Below are positions 55,503-64,000 of a stretch of 64,000 nt of DNA, piece by piece. The position numbers and the translations under genes were made by a program. Numbering within the stretch: the stretch's first letter is position 1; each line of letters starts with the position of its first letter. The DNA lies in contig NC_063020.1 in NCBI RefSeq assembly GCF_020509005.1, positions 3,782,001 to 3,846,000 of the forward strand, in the 5' to 3' direction. The stretch is from Fulvia fulva. Taxonomy: Eukaryota > Ascomycota > Dothideomycetes > Mycosphaerellales > Mycosphaerellaceae. Below the pieces are notes generated by a model. That model was not told the origin of the DNA, searched no databases, and was given only the letters and a program-made list of their open reading frames with translations.

Positions 55503-57329
55503 GGTCGATATAGACGGGATACATGGCGTCGATAGCGGGATGTTGGGCTGGTGTTTGTGCGATTGCAATTGAGAAATTCAGGGTGTTCGATGCGACTGGC
55601 GTTGATTGCTTGTCGAGGGAGACGGATATGCGAAGCGCAGGAGTTGTAAAGTAGGATCGAACGATGGAGGTGAAGAATGAGCACTGAATGAGATACGGTT
55701 GATGGCAATCCTGGGAGATCTTGACTGATGTCCCCACGAGTCACGACCCGGAGCAATACTCAATAATAGCCATGGCAAAACACATGTAGCCGCTTCGGCA
55801 CCATAGCGAACTCCTCGACGGTCACCCTAAGCGACGCTCGCTTGTTCTCTTGCAGCCGACTCGACGTTACGCTACCGGCAACTAGAGCAATAGCAGTACA
55901 CAAATGCAGCCTAATCGAGCACGCACTGGCTAGGGTACCTCCCGGAGACCCTGCATGCCAAGCACACTATTGCAGCAATACGTCAACGGGCCTAACGATT
56001 TTGACAGCTGCATGCAAGCGGCCCTTGTGCAGTATTGCTGTCTCACTGATATCGCGAACAAGATTACGACTCGACCACTTTCGCAGATACGTAATTTCTT
56101 GGCCGTCAAAGGTGGCAGAATGCCAGAATCAGGAAACCGTTCCCTCTCAACAACGGCCGTGTTGACTAATCAGGCTGCGTATGCCTTGCTGACGACTTCA
56201 ATTCCCCCGACTTATTACGTAGCCTCATTCTTATCATGACCCTCATTTGGTGATTGCGACCGTGACCGCTAGCGAAGCGTAATCGGGATGACTTAAGCAC
56301 TAGTACGATGACCGTACTGAGGTCAATGCTGACGGCGTAGGGCGTCGGCACCCTGGCAACTCGCGAAGCACTCTGACCACTATTGCCTTGGCAGGTCCTA
56401 TTGGGGATAGCAGGCACGCGACGAGCAGCGCGGAGCTAACGATTTTGCCTTCTGTCACTTCTTCTGGACTGTTTCTCGATCGGCGGCCGCACCGCACCCG
56501 CGCGCCGTTCCTGGTTTGTGATCACGCGTCTGCGAACTGTGAGGTCCACTTCGCGATGATACGAAGCGTGGCCGGTCCCAAGCGGGATAGATCGTCGAGT
56601 TTACTTCAGCCGGCTCCAGCTGGAAGAGGTATGTGGGCTGTTGATCTGGATGCTCGCGGAGACGACAGAGGTAATCATTCATTGTCGGCTGCAAGACGTG
56701 TACACGGTGCTTCCAGCCGACCTTGATCTGCCAGTCGAGCTGTAGGGCGAATGGGCGTCAGTGCCGAACAGGATTGTATGCAGGAACAAGGTGGCTAGAG
56801 CTCCAAACGAGGATCAGTCGCTTCTTAATCAATGCTGTTGCAGGGCGTAGCCTGGATGTCCTCCAGATCAAATGGCGCAAACGCCGATGCTATCACGCAT
56901 ATGGTCGTGCTTCAGGCATACCGGTCCCGGATCACGACCGACCAAGATATGATCCCGGGCTCTTGGGCTGCAGGAACGGGCAGAGGCCGCTATTGATCGA
57001 CAGTCAGCAAGTGCTTGTTCATCCTATGAGACATCCGTGCGCTTTTCATGTCTGTGTCAACACCTCTGACACCTGTCCTGCAGACAGCAAGTCTACCAAC
57101 AATCACGTTTGCAGAATCTGGCCACCTCGCTTGCAGGACCGCGCGCGGCGAGCAATAAATCCTCCACACCGAAAGTTGGGCGAGAAGAAGGGTGGCAAGA
57201 TCTGTACAGATAGCGGCTGATGGCAGCGTACGCCTGTATACGTGAGCTGAAGCTGCATACCAGGACTCCGCGGATTCACGGCTTTCCATAGGATTATTCC
57301 CGCGTCGAGTGAGCCGATAACCGTACTGG
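55503..57329. other. Intergenic, 1.8 kb
   Basis: Short frames on both strands (for example 55955-56239 and 56723-57220 on +) without domain, signal peptide or good start. No repeat recognised. Confidence 0.4.
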
Positions 57330-58371
57330 ATGGGGAACCTGCACATGGGGGAGGACGACACGGCAGAGTACCTTCCTGCCTCCGTGTACATCATGCCCTC
57401 AGCGATCACCATCATGAACGAGGTGCGGAATCGTCCACCGCTGCCGTCGAAACACAGCGCGCGAAGACTGAATCAACGGCCGTCGAAGCAGAGCTTGGGG
57501 AAGGCGCCTTCTCGGGTTTCAAGTATGTAACGCGGCCCTGAGGATGTGCGGCCGCTGTTCTGACTTGGCTGGTAGCTTCGAGTAGCGGTTCGGCTTCGTA
57601 TGCTGGACTTAAGAGGGATGTCTTATACCGAGCTAGTAAGTCTATCGACTCATGGAAGGCGACTGGCCATGTGTTTGACACCTGCTTACCTCTCACTCTT
57701 TGCTTCTAGTCAATGAGTTCGACCTACCCGGCTCCATGGTCAGCGAATATGCCGACTTACTCACACTTTTGTCCTACGACCTGACACCGTTCATGTCGCA
57801 AGGCCAGACCTGGTGTCTATGTCGAGGGAAAACAGATGGCAGATCACCATGCCAGCGCCTAATTCCAGAAGTGTACCTGCGCGCATCAGTCGGCAAGATC
57901 TTGATAGCGGCCGAGAAGCCACATCTCCAAGGCGATGACCTAGTCGAAGAGCTCGCGACAGCCTTGTCCTATGCCATCTGCTCCGAGCATCACCGAACCA
58001 TCCACAAGGTCGTCCGAGCCTTGGAATCCCGCGAAGCCGTGGAGCGATGGCGCAGCCGCCATTCGTGGGCTGGAAGGATTGCGACACCGACGCCGGAGGA
58101 GCCCAGCTTCGACATCACAGATGACATGCTGGCCGCGGCGGTGGAGAACGCACATCTCGACGGCGTGTACTCCGAAGATGATATGCTCGCTGCATATGGA
58201 ACCATCGATAGGCTGAAGATGGAGCGGCAGCACCAAGAGTATCTACGCAGATCTCGTCGAGGCAATCGGAGCGAGTCTGACGCAAGTTCGATCAGTTCTG
58301 CCAAGAAATTGCAAGAGCTGCGAAAACGAGTGCGAAGTTTCGAGAGTGGAAGGATGCTGTATAGCGCATAG
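57330..58371 (+). CDS. Hypothetical protein resembling the N-terminal part of T5orf172-type fungal proteins
   Basis: Exon 1 57330-57522 and exon 2 57710-58371, joined by a 187-nt intron (GTATGT...TTCTAG); 284 aa if started at the first ATG. The start could also be at a later ATG such as 57414. The block CLCRGKTDGRSPCQRLI followed by DLVEELATALSYAICSEHH resembles the cysteine motif and helical segment that precede the GIY-YIG (T5orf172/DUF1766) domain in many ascomycete proteins. That nuclease domain is not present here; the rest is helical and basic (KKLQELRKRVRSFESGR). Exon 2 is convincing, exon 1 less so. Function unknown. Confidence 0.55.
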
Positions 58372-58650
58372 CATCTTGATGTGGATCATCAGTTGGCGGG
58401 TTGTTCTTTTGGTTCGAGCGGGCGCTTTTCATATGTAGTTGTGTATGCCAATAGGGGCTGTGGGTTTCGGGTTTGTGGCTTGAGTCTGGCTGGATATCTG
58501 ACACTTTGTTGCTAAGGGAAATGTCACGAGGGCCGCGCATGAGGGGCGCGTGGTAATTCTGGGACACGAGCGCGAGTGTGATGCCACTGATATAGCTCTG
58601 GAGGCGTTTTATGTTCCTGTACGATAGCGCGCATGTCCAAACTTCACCTA

Positions 58651-58797
58651 ACATCTCCAGGGGTCATATCGGATTCTCAGCATTTCGGTAGCGCGCGGGT
58701 ATATCCTCTCACGACAAGGATGCGTTGGCTGACAGAACGGCGTACTTTTCGACACGCTTCCGAGATGCTGAGAATCCGAAATGGCCCCTATAGATGT
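58651..58797. mobile_element. Complete MITE, 147 bp, TA target duplication
   Basis: Terminal inverted repeats of about 39 bp: acatctccaggggtcat followed by the same ggattctcagcat segment that appears inverted at 58763-58797. TA stands on both sides (58649-58650 and 58798-58799), which fits a Tc1/mariner-derived non-autonomous element. A partial second copy lies at 23706-23791. No coding capacity. Confidence 0.85.
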
Positions 58798-59069
58798 TAC
58801 ACCGCCTCCCATATTTATCTCACGATCATCAAGCTCGCTGACCGGAGTAGCCTGCAGACGTCCCTCGATCGATGGCAACGTGTTTGCGGTCCAACATCGG
58901 CTTCATCCAAGACTCCGGCAGTAGCCTGGAGAAGCGAAATGGTTCCATCGCAGAGTTCTCAGAAAGAGGTCTTGAGGCAGGGGCGGATGAGTTGGCCGAA
59001 GTGCCGCAGCTAAATACGTGATGCTGGAAGCTGAGCTAAAGTCCTTTCACAGAACGTTCAGTCGACTTT

Positions 59070-59735
59070 TCACTCGATATCTGAAATATAGATGGAGCCA
59101 TTCACCTTTCTAGCCTCTGTCAGACGAGGCCGCTGACACTGATCGCATTCGCCGTATTCGGTCGTGGTGAGGTACAGCTGGCTTGCTGCGGTTAGAACAT
59201 CGAAAGCTCGTGCATTCTTGGACGTCCTTATTAGCCCTGCTTGTCGTTTGGCCTCGCACACGCAAAGCTCGCCGACCAGTGGATCTCCTTTGAGTTCGAT
59301 CTCGAGGTCATGTCTGCTGGTTCGGATAGATAGGTGTAGGATCTCCCAGAAGTCCCTCAGAGAGTATGCTGCGTTCTTAGGGCCCAATATCTCGCAGTTG
59401 ACGTCCAGCTCGACATGTCGAAGGAAACGTGCATTGGTGCCCAGTCTACTGAACCAACGCGACAGCGCATGGGTGGTCTCGTTCATGCTTAGCACATGGG
59501 CGCCAATACCAACATTGAACGTCTTGTCCGAGAGGTAAAGTGACAGGACTTCGACTCTGAGAGCTTTGCAAGTTCTTGCCAATGCGGGTTCCGGGATCAT
59601 CGATATTCCATAGCCTGTCATATCCTTTCTCCAGGTGAGCCTCAGCAGGTCTATCGGGTCATGTTCGACCACTAGGTAATGGTAGATCTGATTCCTTATC
59701 TCGGAGGGCAAGTTGAAGAGCATATTCCGTGGCAT
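59070..59735 (-). CDS. 2EXR-domain protein (tandem paralogue 1)
   Basis: 221 aa, single exon, from the ATG at 59735 (MPRNMLFNLPSEIRNQIYHY). The frame upstream opens with GTG and is not used. The 2EXR motif LFNLPSEIRNQIYHYLV is at residues 5-21, followed by ALARTCKALRVEVLSLYL. A C-terminal cysteine motif (YGECDQCQRPRL) matches one in the neighbour at 60104-60754, so the two are likely duplicates. Function unknown. Confidence 0.8.
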   Translation of the reverse strand: MPRNMLFNLPSEIRNQIYHYLVVEHDPIDLLRLTWRKDMTGYGISMIPEPALARTCKALRVEVLSLYLSDKTFNVGIGAHVLSMNETTHALSRWFSRLGTNARFLRHVELDVNCEILGPKNAAYSLRDFWEILHLSIRTSRHDLEIELKGDPLVGELCVCEAKRQAGLIRTSKNARAFDVLTAASQLYLTTTEYGECDQCQRPRLTEARKVNGSIYISDIE

Positions 59736-60103
59736 GGTAGAGATGAGCGCAAGTGTCACGGAATGCGTTGTTCGTGGCTGAGAAGCTCGTAATGTACAGA
59801 CGTCGAGAAGTGTCGTAGTCGTATGCCGTGGCTTCCGATCGAAAGTTGGACGAGTCGATTCCGTCTGACACCGGACAAGCTGACTAGGTACCTTGCGAAT
59901 TGACCTCTATTTGTAAAGAGTCGCAAAAATATCGAATCTGGCGGACGTCCCAACGTAAGCTGAAAATGTTGTGTGACGTTTGACAAGCAGTCAAAGCATG
60001 GATGTGGCGCCGGCAAACAGCCGCTAGCGAGGACCACGGCCGCACATGTGAAGAGGCTGCATCGGCAGCCGAACGCCTTGCCGATATCACACCTTCTTCC
60101 ACT
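59736..60103. other. Intergenic between tandem 2EXR genes
   Basis: About 370 bp holding the 5' flank of the left gene and 3' flank of the right gene. Nothing recognised. Confidence 0.5.
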
Positions 60104-60754
60104 TCAACACGTGATGATATTGTCCCAATTCTTCTGACGAGTCTGTCGGCCTTGACCGAACGTCTCCAATCTCGAGAGACCGCATTGGTTGCAGCGCCCT
60201 TCCTTAACAGCCTCGCAGTAACATGTGCTGTACTCTTTCATCACGTCCAATAGTCTTCGGCCGTCTCTGACTGCGCTCTTCTCAACTGCATCTCTCAGAC
60301 GGCAGAGACATCTTGGTCGACCGTTCATCTCGAAACGAATGCTGCCATTCCTTGTGTCCATCTCATACATGGCATCGCCTGGCATAAGACCGTCATCCCA
60401 GGCATAGCAAAGCCCATCGATGATCATGCTCAGTCGAGTCAAGAAGTTCGCCTGCTCGCCTAGCTTGTAGCACCATCGCTGGATCCGAAGGTCGAATTCG
60501 TATAGTCGGATATCGCCATAGTTATGGTATCCAACTTTGCCGAGGAAAAATGAGTTCTCGGAGTAGAAGATGCTCAACACCTCCTCGCGCAGCATCTTGC
60601 ATGTGAAGGGCAGCGCAGGCTGATGTAGCTTGGTCGTGCTGGAGCCCGCACAGAGTGGTTCGACATCCAACAGGCGATCCGTCTGGACCACTGTGCGCCA
60701 GATCGTGTTCCTGAGCTCGCCTGGCAGCGTAAGAAGGTTCGCTGGGCTTTCCAT
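60104..60754 (-). CDS. 2EXR-domain protein (tandem paralogue 2)
   Basis: 216 aa from the ATG at 60754. The 2EXR motif LLTLPGELRNTIWRTVV is at residues 7-23, then LPFTCKMLREEVLSIFY. The C-terminal EGRCNQCGLSRL segment parallels the neighbour's cysteine motif. Same strand and length as 59070-59735. Function unknown; such families often expand locally. Confidence 0.8.
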   Translation of the reverse strand: MESPANLLTLPGELRNTIWRTVVQTDRLLDVEPLCAGSSTTKLHQPALPFTCKMLREEVLSIFYSENSFFLGKVGYHNYGDIRLYEFDLRIQRWCYKLGEQANFLTRLSMIIDGLCYAWDDGLMPGDAMYEMDTRNGSIRFEMNGRPRCLCRLRDAVEKSAVRDGRRLLDVMKEYSTCYCEAVKEGRCNQCGLSRLETFGQGRQTRQKNWDNIITC

Positions 60755-61733
60755 GGTGGGAGGAAAGCTATAGCATCAGTAGCAGCAATAGCCAAGGGAA
60801 GCTGTCACAGTCGTTTCCTTGTAAGCCTCTACCGCACCTTATGCCTCCTTTGCTAAACGCGAGGCAGTCCATCACCGATAGATCACGCGTGGTATCAGCC
60901 TACCATGCTGGCCGCCGCATGTCTACATCTCGCGGTGGCGTGACAGTCGTTTCTCGAGCACCAGAGCGGTCTGGCACGCGTGCCAAAGGGGTATGGTGCA
61001 AATGAACACCATATTGACGGTGTGCAGGGAGGATGGTCCGGTACATGTTGATGTCGGGGAGGAGCTTCGTGAAACAGTCTCGGGAAGGAAGCCGTTCCGA
61101 ATCACCAGCCGGTTTCGGCTTTGACGCATGCGCATCTCTACTCCCTCGTCCACATCAACCGATTCTATTCGACGTCCAACGATGGCTCTAGGTCGGCGAG
61201 CCATAGCAAAACAACGCACAGAACCATCTCCTCCATCTGGTTGACCTGATCTCTGGCCCGGCCGAATCTAAGCGGAAGCCCGATATGTACGAAGCTGCAG
61301 CCAAGACGTCTCTAGCCTCGAACAAGCTGCTCTCCGGCAGAAAGCCTCTTGGTGCTTGTCGATCACCAACTCCAAGACGTCCAATGAGGAAGGTAGCACT
61401 CACAATGCGAGTGCCAAGCAGCTACCCACCGCTCGTGGTAGGTGAGCGGAGGCGGCGTAGATGAAGACGGTAGGGTCGTGCGATAAGAATCTATTGGCAG
61501 TGACAGCGTATGGGTATTACAAAAAGCCGGTCTCGTGCTACCCACGCGAGCAAGGTTGACGTTGATCTTGACTTAGAGTCGAACGTTGTCGTGTGCCGAT
61601 ACAGGATAGGAAAGGACGAGATCTGACAGTATAGCAAGACAGCAAGTCCAGGACCGGTCTGGCAACAGCAGCGATCGAACGGCCACTTGAGCGCGCATTC
61701 TGGACTTGAGCAAACACACTTGTACTGCTCAGC
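60755..61733. other. Divergent intergenic region, 1 kb
   Basis: Shared upstream region of the 2EXR gene (-) and DPP4 (+). No gene recognised. Confidence 0.5.
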
Positions 61734-64000
61734 ATGACCATGTCCAGACTCCTATCTCTGGCATTACTGCTAGTATCAGCCACGGCTATCGATCCTCCGA
61801 GGCAACCGCATCAACCACTTGGAGGAGGCGACAGGCGTCTAACGTACAACGAGACTACACCAACTGCCCGCAACACCGCCACTTCTCAGTCAGTATCCTG
61901 GATCTCAGGAGACGAAGATGGCCAATACGTCCTGGTCTCTGGGGGCGCACTGGTCTTCAGAAGCATAGCTAGTGGCGCCAACAGCACGTTCGTAGCTGCC
62001 GACAAAGTGCCTGCAGACTACCATGCATACACCATCAGTCCTGATCAGCAGCGAGTGCTGTGGGCGACCAACTACACCAAGCAGTATCGCCATTCCTACT
62101 TCGCCAACTACCTCATTCAGGATGTTGAAACTGGGGATACTACACCACTCGTGGATGACCAGGTCGGCGACATTCAGTATGCCGAGTTTGCACCCGCGGG
62201 GAATGCTATCGCCTTTGTGAGGGGCAACAACATGTTCATCAACAACAACGGCGAGATCACGCAGGTGACATCTGATGGCGGACCAGGTGAGTACAAATGA
62301 CTGCCGAGCTAGTAACCACGGCTCAAGCTGTCTTGCACTGCGCGCTCACAGAGCCAGTGGATACTAGGAAACTCGTTGACAACAGCTAATATTTTTGCTC
62401 TTGTAGACCTATTCCACGGAGTACCTGACTGGGTCTACGAAGAAGAGATCTTCGGAGATCGCAAGACATTCTGGTTCAGCCCGGATGCAGAATACATCGC
62501 CTTCCTGAGCATGAACGAGACAGGCGTGGAGACTTTCACGATCCCATACTACATGAACGACCAGGAAGTGGCACCGCAATACCCTCGTGAATTGGACCTT
62601 CGCTACCCAAAAGTCGGATCGACCAACCCAACAGTTGACTTCAACATGCTCGAGGTGGCGTCAAACACTATTCGCAACGTCCCGATCACTGCGTTCGAAC
62701 GTGACGACCAGGTAGTTGGAGAAGTTGCGTGGGTTACTGAGGATCATTCAGCTGTCATCTACCGCGTGTTCAATCGTGTGCAAGATCTAGACAAGCATGT
62801 ATTGGTCGATCCCGTTGCAGGAACCTCGCAGGTTGTCCGCGAGCGAGACGGCACCGATGGCTGGCTCGACAACACGCTGGCGATACAATACATCGGAGCG
62901 ATTGGAGGCAGTGGTAATGCCACGAACGGGACTTACCAGAACGCAACTACATCTACCGATGCCTACTACGTAGATGAGTCCGACGAGAGCGGCTGGATGC
63001 ACATCTACCTCCACTCTGTCACAGGCGGCGAAGCCAAAGCCCTTACGTCTGGAGAGTGGGAAGTTACCTCAATCCTCAAAGTCGACACAACCCGCCAATT
63101 GATCTACTATCTTTCCACCGAACACCACAGCACGGAACGCCATCTCTACTCCATCAACTACTTCACTGGCGAGAAGACGGCCCTCGTAGACGACTCAGTC
63201 CCCGCCTACTGGTCCGCCTCCTTCTCCTCAAAAGGCGACTACTACATCCTCTCCTACCAAGGCCCCGACGTCCCCTACCAAGAAGTCTACAGCGTCAACT
63301 CCACCACCTCCCCCCTTACTGTCTTAACTTCCAACGCCGGCTTGGTAGCCAACATCAGCACCCTCGCCCTCCCAAACATAACCTACTTCGAGCTCCCCCA
63401 CCCCGACGGCTACAGCCTAAACGTAATGCAACGCCTCCCGCCCAACTTCGACCCCACCAAAAAGTACCCAGTCCTCTTCACGCCCTACGGCGGCCCAGGT
63501 GCCCAGGAGGTCTCCAAATCCTTCAAAACTCTGACCTGGCGCGCCTACATCTCCTCAGACCCCGAACTCGAATACATCACCTACACGATCGACAACCGCG
63601 GCACAGGCTACAAAGGTCGCGCCTTCCGCAGCACCGTTACCGGCCACCTCGGCCGCTTGGAGCCCCTGGACCAAATCTGGGCAGCGGAACAACTCATGGC
63701 CCAGAACTCCTTCATCGACGCCGAGAAAGTGGGCATGTGGGGCTGGTCTTTCGGTGGGTACTTGACCGCCAAAGTCCTCGAGCAAAACTCCAACGTCTTC
63801 TCCCTCGGCCTCATCACGGCGCCCGTCTCCGACTGGCGTTTCTACGACTCCATGTATACGGAGCGCTACATGAAGCGGCTAGAAGACAACGAGGCGGGCT
63901 ACAACGAGACTGCCGTGCGGGACGTGGATGGGTTTAAGAATGTCCGAGGCGGGTTTGCGGTTATGCATGGGACGGGGGATGATAATGTGCATTATCAGAA
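61734..64000 (+). CDS. Secreted dipeptidyl peptidase IV (S9B), 3' end beyond the window
   Basis: Exon 1 61734-62286 and exon 2 62407 onward (120-nt intron, GTGAGT...TTGTAG), open to base 64000; about 715 aa visible. Signal peptide in the first 18 residues ([18 protein letters not shown]). Beta-propeller ([27 protein letters not shown]) with the two glutamates expected to bind the substrate N-terminus. The alpha/beta-hydrolase part has YGGPGAQ, the catalytic serine in [10 protein letters not shown] and the aspartate in HGTGDDNVH. The catalytic histidine lies beyond the window. It trims X-Pro dipeptides from extracellular peptides; many NxS/T sites fit secretion. Confidence 0.93.

Noticed and set aside
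56723..57220. 165-codon + strand ORF
   Set aside because: Opens with TTG, no domain or signal peptide; not supported as a gene.
1..64000. tRNA, rRNA and CRISPR arrays
   Set aside because: No tRNA-like B-box with matching arms was noticed, no rRNA, and CRISPR is not expected in a fungal nucleus; repeated TGATCA boxes belong to the LTR.

Overview
The window reads as nuclear DNA of a filamentous ascomycete (Pezizomycotina; a Dothideomycete would fit, but that is only an impression). The reasons are 47-60 nt GT-AG introns with CTAAC/CTGAC-like branch sites, fungus-specific families (2EXR proteins, Dal5-type MFS permease, 7TM-RGS protein, an Adr1-like C2H2 regulator, PF17784-like sulfotransferase), and transposons carrying the nonsense pattern of repeat-induced point mutation (RIP: CAG/CAA to TAG/TAA, TGG to TAG). 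All statements come from reading the sequence; no search was run.

Layout. Bases 1 to about 23.8 kb are a nested transposon island. A decayed Gypsy 3' end (1-365, LTR start at 366) is followed by Copia element A (+ strand), which is split by two insertions. One is a structurally intact, apparently unmutated Gypsy chromovirus (1659-8726, - strand, LTRs that read as identical, AAGAG target duplication). The other is Copia element B (9234-19675, - strand), itself split by a Tad1-like LINE (9901-14792, 16-bp target duplication). Copia A's 3' LTR (20849-21083) is followed by a foldback element with long inverted arms around an unrecognised coiled-coil reading frame (21541-23686), then a partial MITE at the island edge. 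RIP load falls from the Copias (heavy) to the LINE (stops but no frameshifts) to the Gypsy (none seen), giving a relative age order.

From 23.8 kb to the end the window is gene-bearing: an annotatable three-exon small secreted cysteine-rich protein directly beside the island (24454-24775); a 7TM-RGS protein; a Dal5-like permease; a GH43 pseudogene; a GH20 beta-N-acetylhexosaminidase; a 2EXR protein; a membrane-anchored amidohydrolase; an OPT-transporter pseudogene; a C2H2 regulator; arginase; allantoinase; a sulfotransferase-like protein; two hypothetical proteins; a complete MITE; two tandem 2EXR paralogues; and a secreted dipeptidyl peptidase IV cut by the window end.

How they fit together: allantoinase, arginase and the Dal5-like permease all belong to secondary nitrogen use (purine/ureide and arginine breakdown), while GH43, GH20, OPT and DPP4 act on or import external polymers and peptides. 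They lie on both strands between unrelated genes and are best read as a loose neighbourhood, not a regulated cluster. Two nutrient-acquisition genes (GH43, OPT) are broken.
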